Assembly (NCBI RefSeq): GCF_017877355.1
Contig: NZ_JAGIPR010000013.1
Coordinates: forward strand, 79,158 to 143,157
Origin: Chryseobacterium jejuense
Lineage (GTDB): Bacteria > Bacteroidota > Bacteroidia > Flavobacteriales > Weeksellaceae
Direction of reading: 5' to 3'
DNA length: 64,000 nucleotides
Part shown: positions 9,082-18,121 of the stretch, in pieces
Numbering within the stretch: position 1 is the first letter of the stretch
How the letters are laid out: every line of letters begins with the position of its first letter
Program-made: the position numbers and the translations under genes
The notes under the pieces: generated by a model
Seen by the model: the letters and a program-made list of their open reading frames with translations, nothing else
Database searches by the model: none
Told to the model about the DNA's origin: nothing

Positions 9082-9954
9082 TTATTTATATTTCTTTGTA
9101 TTAAATGTATATCCAATTCCCCCCATAATCTGTCCGAAAACAAAATCCTGCTGGGCTTTGTCAGGTTTATTATTTAATGTGGTTTTAATATCCCACATAT
9201 TGATATAACCTGCTTTTCCTTCTAGTCTTACCATTACATGGTTCCAAAGTACTAAGTTAAGACTGGCTCTTACATCAGTTCCCATACCTGCAACGTGGAA
9301 ACGGTCACTTCTTTCATTTCCAAAAAGCTTTACATTACTTTTTGGGAACATAAATCCGATACCGGCTCCATAAGACCAAACTAAATCAACATTTTTCTTG
9401 TTGATAAGACTTTGATATTTTTCAAGACCTAAATTTTCATAATTAAGTCCGTCCGTATGTTCAAAAGTAAGAAACTTCTCATCTGCAAGATTAACCTGCC
9501 CGTTTTGTACCATGGCTGCATATTCAGGATCTGAAATGTGTCCTTTAAAGTTAACGGTTTGATCCTGATCCATCACATACTTCATGTGGTCAATTCCCAA
9601 AACAAGCGCTAAATTATCTTTAATAAAATATCCTATTCTGAAGTTATACTGTGTTACCGTAAACCAGCTTGGATCAAAATAGACAATTCCAAATTTTGTA
9701 GGCCTGTCTTGAGCCGTTACATTATTCAGTTGGAAATCATATCCATTTCCTTTAAAATGAATATCAGAATTACTGAACGCTGCTCTGTTCCATCCATAAA
9801 AAAAGAACATCTGTCCTTTTTTGCTTAAAGGTTCCGGTTTCTTAGAAACAGGAGTTTTAAACAGGTTTGCATTATTTTCTACTAGTATAGAATCTTTTTT
9901 CTGTCCGAAAACAAAACTCGACATCATTAAGCCGACAACCAATAACTTTTTCAT
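9082..9954 (-). CDS. Secreted or outer-membrane beta-barrel-like protein inside the nuo operon
   Basis: The 290-aa product begins with a clear signal peptide (MKKLLVVGLMMSSFVFGQ). The body alternates short beta-like stretches with aromatic residues (FGIVYFDPSWFTVTQYNFRIGYF, and VMVRLEGKAGYI near the C-terminus), as in small outer-membrane barrels. I recognise no enzyme motif. It lies 5 bp after nuoF and 41 bp before nuoG, so it must share the nuo transcript, although no complex I subunit of this kind is known. It could be a lineage-specific passenger or an envelope protein coupled to respiration; function unknown. Confidence 0.7.
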   Translation of the reverse strand: MKKLLVVGLMMSSFVFGQKKDSILVENNANLFKTPVSKKPEPLSKKGQMFFFYGWNRAAFSNSDIHFKGNGYDFQLNNVTAQDRPTKFGIVYFDPSWFTVTQYNFRIGYFIKDNLALVLGIDHMKYVMDQDQTVNFKGHISDPEYAAMVQNGQVNLADEKFLTFEHTDGLNYENLGLEKYQSLINKKNVDLVWSYGAGIGFMFPKSNVKLFGNERSDRFHVAGMGTDVRASLNLVLWNHVMVRLEGKAGYINMWDIKTTLNNKPDKAQQDFVFGQIMGGIGYTFNTKKYK

Positions 9955-9959
9955 TTTAC

Positions 9960-11318
9960 CTATGCATTCTTTTCAACAGCCGGAATAGGATCTGCGTAAT
10001 GTGCCAATCCATAATTTTGGGTCTGAGATAATTCAGGGTTTTTCACGTGCCACTCAAATTCATCTCTGAAGTGACGGATGGCTGCTGCAACCGGCCAAGC
10101 TGCTGCATCACCTAATGGACAGATGGTGTTTCCTTCGATTTTTCTCTGGATATCCCAAAGTAGATCGATGTCTTCCATTTTTCCTTCTCCTTTCTCTATT
10201 TTCTTTAGGATCTTATGCATCCATCCCGTTCCTTCACGGCAAGGGGTACACTGCCCACAACTTTCATGGTGATAAAATCTGGCTAAAGTCATTGTGTGTT
10301 CTACGATACACTGGTCTTCATCCAAAACGATGAAACCTCCTGAACCCATCATTGTTCCGGTAGCGAAACCACCATCAGCCAATGATTCATAGTTCATATA
10401 TCTTGGCTCTCCGTTCACTGTTCTCAACAATAAATTAGCTGGAACAATTGGAACAGAACTTCCTCCAGGAATACAAGCCTTTAATTTTTTTCCGTCTTTA
10501 ATACCACCGCAATATTCATCAGAATAGATGAATTCTTCTACAGTGATCGTCATATCGATTTCGTATACGCCCGGTTTGTTGATGTTTCCACAAGCAGAAA
10601 TTAATTTCGTACCTGTAGATCTACCTACACCAATTTTAGCATACTCCGCACCTGTAATATCAATGATTGGAACAATTGCTGCGATAGACTCAACGTTATT
10701 TACTACCGTTGGTCTCTCCCAAAGACCTTTTACAGCCGGGAATGGCGGTTTTAATCTTGGGTTACCTCTTTTTCCTTCAAGAGATTCAAGCAATGCAGTT
10801 TCTTCACCGCAGATGTATGCTCCACCACCTCTCTGTACATAGATTTCAAGATCGAAACCTGTTCCTAAAATATTTTTACCTAAAAATCCTGCTGCTTTAG
10901 CTTCTTCAATAGCTTCTTCTAAAATATCCGGAATCCATGAATATTCTCCACGGATGTAGATATAAGAAACATTTGAACCTAAACAGAAAGATGAAATTAG
11001 CATTCCTTCAATCAATAGGTGAGGAAGGAACTCCATCAGATATCTGTCCTTAAATGTTCCAGGCTCAGATTCATCCGCATTTACGACAAGGTGTCTTGGA
11101 ACGCCTTCCGGTTTTGCCAAAAAGCTCCATTTCATCCCTGTTGGGAATCCAGCTCCACCACGACCTCTTAGTCCTGAAGCTTTTACTTCTTCAAGAATTT
11201 CGTCAGGAGTCATCTTCAAGGCTTTTTCAGCTGCCGTGTAACCTCCCTGTTTACGATACGTTTCAAAGTAGCGAATACCTTCTATATGTGCGTCTTTAAG
11301 TAAAAGTTTTTTACTCAT
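9960..11318 (-). CDS. nuoF: NADH-quinone oxidoreductase subunit F (NADH- and FMN-binding)
   Basis: This 452-aa catalytic entry subunit oxidises NADH and holds FMN and cluster N3. Visible motifs are GRGGAGFPTGMKW near residue 51 (nucleotide binding), GGGAYICGEETAL near 164, and CGQCTPCREG with a later CPLGDAAAWP near 355-405 (4Fe-4S ligands). The length is normal. The 103-bp spacer from nuoE contains degenerate TAGC/TGGC-type micro-repeats. Confidence 0.96.
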   Translation of the reverse strand: MSKKLLLKDAHIEGIRYFETYRKQGGYTAAEKALKMTPDEILEEVKASGLRGRGGAGFPTGMKWSFLAKPEGVPRHLVVNADESEPGTFKDRYLMEFLPHLLIEGMLISSFCLGSNVSYIYIRGEYSWIPDILEEAIEEAKAAGFLGKNILGTGFDLEIYVQRGGGAYICGEETALLESLEGKRGNPRLKPPFPAVKGLWERPTVVNNVESIAAIVPIIDITGAEYAKIGVGRSTGTKLISACGNINKPGVYEIDMTITVEEFIYSDEYCGGIKDGKKLKACIPGGSSVPIVPANLLLRTVNGEPRYMNYESLADGGFATGTMMGSGGFIVLDEDQCIVEHTMTLARFYHHESCGQCTPCREGTGWMHKILKKIEKGEGKMEDIDLLWDIQRKIEGNTICPLGDAAAWPVAAAIRHFRDEFEWHVKNPELSQTQNYGLAHYADPIPAVEKNA

Positions 11319-11421
11319 TGTTTATTATGCTTTTCGCTATCGGCTGTGGGCTTCTAGCTTTTTATAATTATTAAAAAAATTAACTGAGTTTAAATCCAAA
11401 ATTCAGGATTCAAAATCTTTA

Positions 11422-11931
11422 TTAGTCTAAAGCAACCTGTCCCTGTCTGCAAAGTTCAAGGATTTCGTCTACTTTTTCTATCGTTAAATTTTCATGAAAG
11501 AACTTTCCAAGCTGTAACATGGGTGCGTATCCGCATGCTCCAAGACATTCAGCAGGTTTTAAGGTGAACATACCGTCTTCGGTAGTTTCTCCGTCCTTAA
11601 TGTTCAGTTTGGTTCTGATATGATCAAGAATTTTTTCGCTTCCACAAACCATACAAGGTCCTGTTCTGCAAACCTCCAAAACATATTTACCTACCGGCTT
11701 CATGTTGAACATTGTATAGAAAGTAGCCACTTCATATACTTCGATCGGTTTGATACTTAATAGTCCGGCAACATAATCCATCACAGGAACATCTAACCAT
11801 CCTCCGAATTCTTTCTGTGCCAAGTGAAGTACAGGAAGAAGAGCAGATTTTTGTCTTCCTTCAGGATATCTTGCGATAATTTTGTGTACCTGTGCTAAAC
11901 TTTCCGGTTTAAAAGCTATTGTTTCGCTCAT
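11422..11931 (-). CDS. nuoE: NADH-quinone oxidoreductase subunit E (2Fe-2S)
   Basis: This 169-aa thioredoxin-fold subunit pairs with NuoF and carries the off-pathway cluster N1a. Its four cysteines are in CRTGPCMVCGSEKI (two ligands) and CLGACGYAP (two ligands). The length is normal. It is transcribed after nuoD across a 91-bp repeat-rich spacer. Confidence 0.95.
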   Translation of the reverse strand: MSETIAFKPESLAQVHKIIARYPEGRQKSALLPVLHLAQKEFGGWLDVPVMDYVAGLLSIKPIEVYEVATFYTMFNMKPVGKYVLEVCRTGPCMVCGSEKILDHIRTKLNIKDGETTEDGMFTLKPAECLGACGYAPMLQLGKFFHENLTIEKVDEILELCRQGQVALD

Positions 11932-12022
11932 TTTTGAAATTTTAGATTTTAGATTTTAAATTCTAAATGAATAACGGTCTAAAATCAATTTATAATTTAT
12001 AATTCAAAATTTATAATTCCAG

Positions 12023-13246
12023 TTATGCGTCTAATTCTCCCGCAATAATATTCATACTACACATCGTTACAATGGCATCTGAAATTACAGAACCTGTAAT
12101 CATTTCAGGATATGCCTGATAGTAGATGAAACATGGTCTTCTGAAGTGAAGTCTGTATGGGCTTCTTCCTCCGTCACTCACAAGATAGAAACCTAATTCT
12201 CCGTTTCCTCCTTCTACCGCATGGTAAACTTCTCCTTTCGGTACATCAGTTTCTCCCATTACGATTTTGAAGTGGTAGATCAGCGCTTCCATTTTCTGAT
12301 ATACATCTGCCTTTTCAGGGAGATAGAAATCAGGAACATCTGCGTGGAATGGTCCTTCCGGAAGGTTTTCGTATGCTTGTTTGATAATTTTTAGTGATTC
12401 CCAGATTTCCTGTTGACGAACCATGAAACGGTCGTAAGTATCTCCTGAAGTTCCTACAGGAATAATGAAGTCGAAATCTTCGTATGAAGAATAAGGCTGT
12501 GCAACTCTTACATCGTAATCTACACCTGCTGCACGTAAGTTTGGACCAGTGAAACCATAGCTTAATGCTCTTTCGGCAGAAATAGCTCCTGTACCGATGG
12601 TTCTGTCCATGAAAATTCTGTTTCTTTCTAATAGTGTACAGAATTCTTTGAATCTTGGTGGGAAAGTCTTTAAGAAGTCTTTCAATAACTCATGGAACTT
12701 AGGGGTGAAATCTCTTTCAAATCCTCCAATTCTTCCCATGTTAGTAGTCATCCTTGCTCCACAAATCTGCTCATACATATCATAAATACGTTCTCTTTCG
12801 ATGAACATATAGGTAAGTCCTGTAATCGCTCCTGAGTCCATCCCGGTTACCCCGTTACAGATTAGGTGGTCACCGATTCTCGCTAGTTCCATGAGAATAA
12901 CACGCATATAGTCTACGCGTTTTGGAACTTCAATGCCAATCAGCTTCTCAACTGTCATGTGCCAGCCTAAATTGTTAATTGGAGCAGAACAGTAATTCAT
13001 ACGGTCAGTAAGGGTAGTGATTTGAGAATAGTTTCTTCTTTCAGAAATTTTCTCAAATGCTCTGTGGATATATCCTACCGTTTGCTCAGCATGAAGGATT
13101 CTTTCTCCGTCCATCGTTAAGATATTCTGGAAAATCCCGTGAGTGGCAGGGTGGGTAGGTCCTAAATTGAGGGTGTATAATTGTCCGTCAATCTGTTCCT
13201 TACTTTCGTACTGGTTTAGTATATTAGATAATGAGTTATCTTTCAT
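12023..13246 (-). CDS. nuoD: NADH-quinone oxidoreductase subunit D
   Basis: This 407-aa 49-kDa-type subunit is related to the large subunit of NiFe hydrogenases and forms the quinone head-group site. The start contains LNLGPTHPATHGI near residue 27, carrying the histidine of the quinone pocket, and the C-terminus contains MCSMNIIAGELD, as expected. NuoC and NuoD are separate genes here, unlike the fused E. coli NuoCD. Confidence 0.96.
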   Translation of the reverse strand: MKDNSLSNILNQYESKEQIDGQLYTLNLGPTHPATHGIFQNILTMDGERILHAEQTVGYIHRAFEKISERRNYSQITTLTDRMNYCSAPINNLGWHMTVEKLIGIEVPKRVDYMRVILMELARIGDHLICNGVTGMDSGAITGLTYMFIERERIYDMYEQICGARMTTNMGRIGGFERDFTPKFHELLKDFLKTFPPRFKEFCTLLERNRIFMDRTIGTGAISAERALSYGFTGPNLRAAGVDYDVRVAQPYSSYEDFDFIIPVGTSGDTYDRFMVRQQEIWESLKIIKQAYENLPEGPFHADVPDFYLPEKADVYQKMEALIYHFKIVMGETDVPKGEVYHAVEGGNGELGFYLVSDGGRSPYRLHFRRPCFIYYQAYPEMITGSVISDAIVTMCSMNIIAGELDA

Positions 13247-13307
13247 AATGATTGCTTTTAGCTATTTGCTTCTGGCTATTGGCTAGCTGCCATTGGCCAT
13301 TCGCTTT

Positions 13308-13802
13308 TTATCTTCCGAACATATTATCGTCCTTGTCGGTTCTTGTACCATCTTCAAGGCGATATTCTTTCAGCATTGGGTGGTATCCAAGATCTTCCAT
13401 ATTCAAAATAGGTCTAAGATCCGGGTGTCCTTTAAATTTAATCCCATAGAAATCATACGTTTCTCTTTCCATCCAGTTGGCTCCTGCATATAGCTCAACA
13501 AGTGAGTCTACTTCAATGTTTTCTCTGGACATAAAGATCTTCAGACGTAATCTGAAGTTGGCCATCATATTATGTAAATGGTATACAACACCAATTTCCT
13601 TTTCCGGGAATTCAGGGTAATGAATACCGCAGATATCCGTAAGGAAATTAAATTCCAATGATGAATCTTTAAGATAATGAATGATTTTCTTGATATCTTC
13701 TTTCTTCACTTCAACGGTCAGCATTCCATAAGGTTCTGAACTTGAAATAACAGATTCCGGAAATTCTCTGGTGATTGCTTCTAATACAAATTCGTTTGTC
13801 AT
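13308..13802 (-). CDS. nuoC: NADH-quinone oxidoreductase subunit C
   Basis: This 164-aa 30-kDa-type subunit of the complex I peripheral arm has the signature ERETYDFYGIKFKGHPDLRP near residues 131-150, matching the complex1_30kDa motif. It starts 6 bp after nuoB and precedes nuoD, as a stand-alone C subunit. A spacer of degenerate repeats separates it from nuoD. Confidence 0.95.
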   Translation of the reverse strand: MTNEFVLEAITREFPESVISSSEPYGMLTVEVKKEDIKKIIHYLKDSSLEFNFLTDICGIHYPEFPEKEIGVVYHLHNMMANFRLRLKIFMSRENIEVDSLVELYAGANWMERETYDFYGIKFKGHPDLRPILNMEDLGYHPMLKEYRLEDGTRTDKDDNMFGR

Positions 13803-13808
13803 TTCCGT

Positions 13809-14369
13809 TTAGTTGCTTATGTTGTAAGAATCTAATAATTTCTGATATTCAGGCATATCTCTTCTTCTGATGCTTTCGCTTTCTGCCAAAGCCTGTACCT
13901 GCATTACGCCTTCAATAATCTGTTCAGGTCTTGGAGGGCATCCAGGAACATAAACGTCCACCGGAATAATTTTATCAATTCCCTGAAGTACAGAATAGGA
14001 ATCAAAAATACCTCCGCTGGAAGCACAGGCTCCAACAGCTACTACCCATTTCGGTTCAGCCATCTGAGTATATACTTCTTTTAGGACTGGTCCTAATTTC
14101 TTTGATATAGTTCCGCAAACCATCAGCATATCCGCTTGTCTTGGAGAGAAAGAGTTTCTTTCCATACCAAATCTTGAAGCATCATAAGTAGGGTTCAGGG
14201 TAGCCATAAACTCAATACCACAACAAGAGGTTGCAAATGGCAATGGCCAAAGTGAAAACTTTCTTGCCATCCCGATTACACTGCTCAGTTTTGTTGCGAA
14301 AAACCCTTCTCCTTCATAGCCTTCGGGAGCAGGTGCATCTGTTCTTATTACTGGTTTTTTATCTGACAT
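13809..14369 (-). CDS. nuoB: NADH-quinone oxidoreductase subunit B (cluster N2)
   Basis: This 186-aa subunit carries the terminal 4Fe-4S cluster N2 that reduces quinone. The ligands are visible: the tandem cysteines in ATSCCGIEF near residue 48, VGACASSGG near 112, and VPGCPPRPE near 143. The length is typical. Confidence 0.96.
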   Translation of the reverse strand: MSDKKPVIRTDAPAPEGYEGEGFFATKLSSVIGMARKFSLWPLPFATSCCGIEFMATLNPTYDASRFGMERNSFSPRQADMLMVCGTISKKLGPVLKEVYTQMAEPKWVVAVGACASSGGIFDSYSVLQGIDKIIPVDVYVPGCPPRPEQIIEGVMQVQALAESESIRRRDMPEYQKLLDSYNISN

Positions 14370-14448
14370 GTTGTTTGTTTTTAGATTTTGAATTGTAAAT
14401 GCTGGATTATTGATTCAAAATCCATCATTCAAAACTCATAATTTGCTT

Positions 14449-14820
14449 TTATTTATCCCAATCTAGTGCACCACGTTTCCAAACATAGAAAAACGCCACG
14501 AAGAATATCGCAACGAACGTAAGCACAGCCAGGAATCCTTCCATACCGAATTCTCTGAAGTTTACCGCATAAGGATAAAAGAATACGATTTCAATATCGA
14601 ATAGTACGAACAATACCGCAGTCAGGAAATACTTGATAGAAAACGGTGTTCTTGCGTTTCCTTCACTAGGAACCCCACATTCCCAACTTTGGTTTTTTAC
14701 AGAATCTCCTTTTTTCTGTTTTGGACCTAAGAAATGTGCTCCCAGTAATGAAACAGCGACAAATCCCACTGCTACACCTGCCTGGATAAGGATTGGAATA
14801 TAACTTTCAGGTAAATTCAT
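14449..14820 (-). CDS. nuoA: NADH-quinone oxidoreductase subunit A
   Basis: This 123-aa protein with three membrane helices contains the conserved ECGVPSEGNARTPFSIKYF loop near residue 47 and FDIEIVFFYPYA near 75. It is the first gene of the 14-gene nuo operon; a -7 promoter box lies just upstream on the minus strand. Confidence 0.95.
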   Translation of the reverse strand: MNLPESYIPILIQAGVAVGFVAVSLLGAHFLGPKQKKGDSVKNQSWECGVPSEGNARTPFSIKYFLTAVLFVLFDIEIVFFYPYAVNFREFGMEGFLAVLTFVAIFFVAFFYVWKRGALDWDK

Positions 14821-14843
14821 TTTTGCATTATTATCTCAATTTG

Positions 14844-14851
14844 CAAATTTA
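14844..14851 (-). promoter_or_regulatory. Candidate -7 box of the nuo operon promoter
   Basis: On the minus strand this reads TAAATTTG, an exact match to the Bacteroidota -7 consensus TAnnTTTG, 23 bp upstream of the nuoA ATG. A convincing -33 TTG box at normal spacing is not evident. Confidence 0.5.
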
Positions 14852-14942
14852 ACGAATAAACAAGAAAGCATGAAATTTATCAGCTTAAAAGTCGGGTGAA
14901 AATAGAGAAAAGTTACAATTTAGAATCAATAAAAATAACGGA

Positions 14943-15119
14943 TTATTTCTTCATTTTTTTTAGAAGAGAGTATGCCATAAATGCAATATATCCAAAAAGA
15001 AGACTCGCAAAAACAATGTTAATCACTGTATTTGTTCGGTTGTCTTGCGATTGGAAAAAGAAATTGTACGCAATAAATCCGGCAATTAAAACAGCGAAAA
15101 TGATAAGTTGTGGCTTCAT
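14943..15119 (-). CDS. Small two-helix membrane protein
   Basis: From the ATG at 15119 this encodes 58 residues starting MKPQLIIFAVLIAGFIAYNF, with a second hydrophobic segment (TVINIVFASLLFGYIAFMAYSL) and a basic tail. An upstream in-frame Met at 15179 would add 20 polar, proline-rich residues without family character, so I prefer the shorter start. I do not recognise the family. It is transcribed in the nuo direction, downstream of the GNAT-like gene. Confidence 0.5.
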   Translation of the reverse strand: MKPQLIIFAVLIAGFIAYNFFFQSQDNRTNTVINIVFASLLFGYIAFMAYSLLKKMKK

Positions 15120-15182
15120 GGGGAGGTGAGGATTTGAGGGTGGGAGAATTTTAGAGTGGATGAGTGAGATTGTACCCACTCA

Positions 15183-16316
15183 TCATTTATCACTTATCAC
15201 AAGTGAATATGTTCTTCTTCTCTTATGATTTACAGGGTTGTAGTCCTGCCATAAAAGCTGTACACTTTTGTTTTCTTCAAGTTCAGGGTTGGTTTCAGCA
15301 AAATTAATTCCCATACTTGTAAATCGGACAAAGATTTCCTTGAAAATAATAGCGGTTACTCCACGTCTCTGATATTCAGGATGAATTCCGATAAGATAAA
15401 AATTAGCACGGTCATTTTTCTTGGCAGCCTGTAAAAAATGCCACCATCCAAAAGGAAATAGTTTGCCTTTTGACTTCTGTAAAGCCTTTGAGTAGGAAGG
15501 CATGGTAATGGCAAAAGAAACCAATTGCTGGTTTTCGTCTACAACACAGATTACATAGTTTTTATCAATAAGCGGGAAGTACTTTTCTTTGTAGGTTTTG
15601 ATCTGTTCGTCCGAAATTGGAGTGTAAGTAGAGAGATGTTTATAGGTTTCATCCAATAGTTTAAACATAGGTTCTACATAAGGAAGAATCTCTTCTTTTG
15701 ATTTGAATTTAAGAACACTAAGTTTATATTTTTGAGCAATCAATCCACTGAATTTCTCTACTTTTTCAGGCAGTACTTTCGGAAAATTCATTTCATATTC
15801 TACCCATTCTTTTTCTTTTATTAATCCAAGGTTTTCAAGATGTTCCGGATAATAGGCATGATTATAAATTCCAATCATAGTAGCCAGCTTATCAAATCCC
15901 ATTGTCAACATACCTGCTTTGTCAAGATTGGTAAATCCCATGGGACCTTCGATCTTGTCAATATTATGTCCTTTGGCGTAATCAATTGCAGTTTGGATTA
16001 AGGCTTTCGAAACCTCTGGATCATTAATGAAATCTATCCAGCCAAACCGTACTTTTTTGATGCCTAACTCTTTTTCTTCTTTATGGTTAATAATTACCGC
16101 AATTCTTCCTGTTATCTTGTTGTCTTTTATGGCTAGAAACTGTTTGGATTCGGAATATTGTAATGCAGGATTTTCTTTTGCATCCCAGATTTTCATTTCA
16201 TCTTTAATAAAGGATGGAACATAGTATGGATTATTTTTATATAAATCCATTGGAAATCTTACGAATTGCTTGAGATGATCAGCTGTTTTTACTTCAATAA
16301 TTGAAACCTTAGACAT
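15183..16316 (-). CDS. GNAT-like N-acetyltransferase-family protein
   Basis: From the ATG at 16316 this gives 377 residues beginning MSKVSIIEVKTADHLKQF; a longer frame from 16409 adds 31 residues unlike the rest, so the shorter start is chosen. The C-terminal part looks like an acetyltransferase core (FYLIGIHPEYQRRGVTAIIF, the acetyl-CoA loop with RxxGV). The N-terminal half, with FVRFPMDLYKNNPYYVPSF, belongs to a large family of unassigned GNAT-type proteins of about 375 aa. The substrate is unknown. Confidence 0.7.
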   Translation of the reverse strand: MSKVSIIEVKTADHLKQFVRFPMDLYKNNPYYVPSFIKDEMKIWDAKENPALQYSESKQFLAIKDNKITGRIAVIINHKEEKELGIKKVRFGWIDFINDPEVSKALIQTAIDYAKGHNIDKIEGPMGFTNLDKAGMLTMGFDKLATMIGIYNHAYYPEHLENLGLIKEKEWVEYEMNFPKVLPEKVEKFSGLIAQKYKLSVLKFKSKEEILPYVEPMFKLLDETYKHLSTYTPISDEQIKTYKEKYFPLIDKNYVICVVDENQQLVSFAITMPSYSKALQKSKGKLFPFGWWHFLQAAKKNDRANFYLIGIHPEYQRRGVTAIIFKEIFVRFTSMGINFAETNPELEENKSVQLLWQDYNPVNHKRRRTYSLVISDK

Positions 16317-16421
16317 AACTTTTGATGGTAATTTAGTGACAAATATAAATAATAAAATCGTATACTTTGGCACAGTTTTTATATCATTATGCTTAAAAAT
16401 TGAACACAAAATCTAAATAAA

Positions 16422-17132
16422 ATGACGGGTTATTATATCATTATTGGTATTTCAATGCTGGTGAGCTGGTGGGTTTCATCCAGGTTGAAATCAAAATTTG
16501 AATATTATTCCAACGTACATCTTCGAAATGGCCTTTCGGGAAAAGAAGTAGCGGAAAAAATGTTGAGAGATAACGGGATTAATGATGTTCAGGTAATATC
16601 AGTTCCCGGACAGCTAACGGACCACTATAATCCGGCAGATAAAACAGTAAATCTTTCTGAAGGCGTTTACATGCAGAGGAATGCAGCAGCAGCAGCTGTA
16701 GCAGCTCACGAATGCGGACATGCCGTACAACACGCAGTAGGATACTCAATGCTGAACTTACGTTCAAAATTGGTTCCTGTTGTTAATATAAGTTCCAATC
16801 TGATGCAGTTTGTTCTCATTGCAGGTATTGCGATAATGGCAGCCACGAGAACAATAGAGAATCCTAACGGAAATACAGCGATTCTGGCAATTGGTGTAGC
16901 GATGTTTGCAGTAACCACTTTGTTTGCTTTTGTAACATTGCCGGTAGAATATGACGCAAGTAACAGAGCGATGAAATGGCTTAAAGATACGGGTACTGTA
17001 ACTGCTGAAGAATTTGTAGGAGTTCAGGATAGCTTAAAGTGGGCAGCAAGAACTTATGTTGTAGCGGCTTTAGGGTCTTTAGCTCAGCTTCTTTACTGGG
17101 GATCTTTACTTCTCGGTGGAAGAAGGGATTAA
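16422..17132 (+). CDS. YugP-type zinc metallopeptidase, membrane-bound
   Basis: This 236-aa protein has a hydrophobic N-terminus, an HECGH zinc-protease motif (H96, E97, H100), the following AVQHAVGYSML segment and two or three C-terminal membrane helices. This matches the Zn-dependent protease family known as YugP or DUF2268-like Zn_peptidase_2. It is the only plus-strand gene in this stretch. Its stop overlaps that of the convergent YigZ gene by 4 bp. Substrates in the family are not established. Confidence 0.85.
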   Translation: MTGYYIIIGISMLVSWWVSSRLKSKFEYYSNVHLRNGLSGKEVAEKMLRDNGINDVQVISVPGQLTDHYNPADKTVNLSEGVYMQRNAAAAAVAAHECGHAVQHAVGYSMLNLRSKLVPVVNISSNLMQFVLIAGIAIMAATRTIENPNGNTAILAIGVAMFAVTTLFAFVTLPVEYDASNRAMKWLKDTGTVTAEEFVGVQDSLKWAARTYVVAALGSLAQLLYWGSLLLGGRRD

Positions 17133-17734
17133 TCATTAAATTCAAATGAAACATACTGCATCTCGGATAATTTTTCTGAGATGCTTTCTTTTTGTGCCAG
17201 TTTTAATGAGGCTGTAAGGATGCAGTTTTCATTGGCGTCAAAATTAACAACCTTAGCGTCAAACTTTGAAAGCAGAGTAAAGATGGTGTTTTGCTGATTG
17301 AAGTTGAACTGGATCTCAATTTCTGTTTCCAGTTCCCTTGTAATAATATTGGCTTCTTCTAATGTGATCTTCGCAGATTCCTTATAAGCCTTTACTAAAC
17401 CTGAAACGCCTAGTTTAGTTCCACCATAATAACGAACTGAAATAACAAGAACATTGGTTATTTCGTTTGCTAAGAGTTGATTGTAAATGGGGAGTCCTGC
17501 ACTTCCGGAAGGCTCACCATCATCATTAGCACGGTAATTTTCCCCATTCAATCCCATTCTGAAAGCATAACAGTGGTGTGTTGCTTTTGGATGTTCTTCC
17601 CTGATTTTTTCCAATGCAGCTTTTAATTCCTTATCATTAATAACCGGAAAAGCAAATCCGATAAATTTGCTTCCTTTTTCTTTTATTAAGGTGTTTTCTA
17701 TGGGTTTCTCAATGGTTTTGTATTCAAACGTCAT
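17129..17734 (-). CDS. yigZ: YigZ / IMPACT family protein
   Basis: This 201-aa protein has the UPF0029/IMPACT N-terminal domain: KGSKFIGFAFPV, ATHHCYAFRMG, then NDDGEPSGSAGLPIY and VSVRYYGGTKLGVSGLVKAY. A C-terminal ferredoxin-like domain follows. Bacterial homologues such as E. coli YigZ bind nucleic acid or ribosomes, but the biochemical role is unsettled. It converges with the YugP-type gene. Confidence 0.88.
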   Translation of the reverse strand: MTFEYKTIEKPIENTLIKEKGSKFIGFAFPVINDKELKAALEKIREEHPKATHHCYAFRMGLNGENYRANDDGEPSGSAGLPIYNQLLANEITNVLVISVRYYGGTKLGVSGLVKAYKESAKITLEEANIITRELETEIEIQFNFNQQNTIFTLLSKFDAKVVNFDANENCILTASLKLAQKESISEKLSEMQYVSFEFND

Positions 17735-17799
17735 TTGTATTCCGGCTTTATTTATGCAAAAATATTAAATGCTTTATAAATTTATACCATTATCGGAAA

Positions 17800-17829
17800 A
17801 AGAATCTGCCGGAATTCCGGCAGATTCTT
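17800..17829 (-). terminator. Strong hairpin terminator after the bacteriocin-like genes
   Basis: A perfect palindrome of about 30 bp (AAGAATCTGCCGG / CCGGCAGATTCTT) is followed on the minus strand by a T-run. It lies 65 bp after the stop of the 61-aa peptide gene and before the yigZ gene. Confidence 0.8.
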
Positions 17830-17893
17830 CAGTATTTTATTTTTTAATAATTTTTTGTGTCAACCACTTCCCTTTGGATTCATAAAATCTTTT

Positions 17894-18079
17894 TTAAATT
17901 CCATCTCCGCAAAGGTCCATTGGAATCAGGCACATATAGCTTGTAGGGCCACAGAAATCCTGAGGACATCTGTCTCTACATCTTGTTGGTTGTCCATTAG
18001 GCAATGTACATGTTACAAAAACAGCACCTCCCTGAATTGTTTTCAATCCTGCTCTGGATATTTTTTTTGAATTTTTCAT
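17894..18079 (-). CDS. Bacteriocin-like double-glycine-leader peptide 1
   Basis: The 61-aa peptide begins MKNSKKISRAGLKTIQGG, a leader ending in GG as in peptides exported and cleaved by C39-peptidase ABC transporters. The remaining 43 residues are cysteine-rich (six Cys) and end CGDGI. Similar 'bacteriocin-like' ORFs are common in Chryseobacterium. No transporter or modification gene is adjacent, so export and activity are inferred only from the leader. It is paired with the next upstream peptide gene on the same strand. Confidence 0.75.
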   Translation of the reverse strand: MKNSKKISRAGLKTIQGGAVFVTCTLPNGQPTRCRDRCPQDFCGPTSYMCLIPMDLCGDGI

Positions 18080-18121
18080 GATAATATTTTTAGTTTGATT
18101 AATTTGTATGGTTATTTAATA

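Noticed and set aside
16317..16409. 31-residue extension of the GNAT-like protein
   Set aside because: The added residues are unlike the family, and MSKVSIIEV at 16,316 is a natural start.
17855..18070. Plus-strand 71-aa frame opposite the double-glycine peptide gene
   Set aside because: The minus-strand frame has a recognisable leader shared with its neighbour; the plus-strand one has none.
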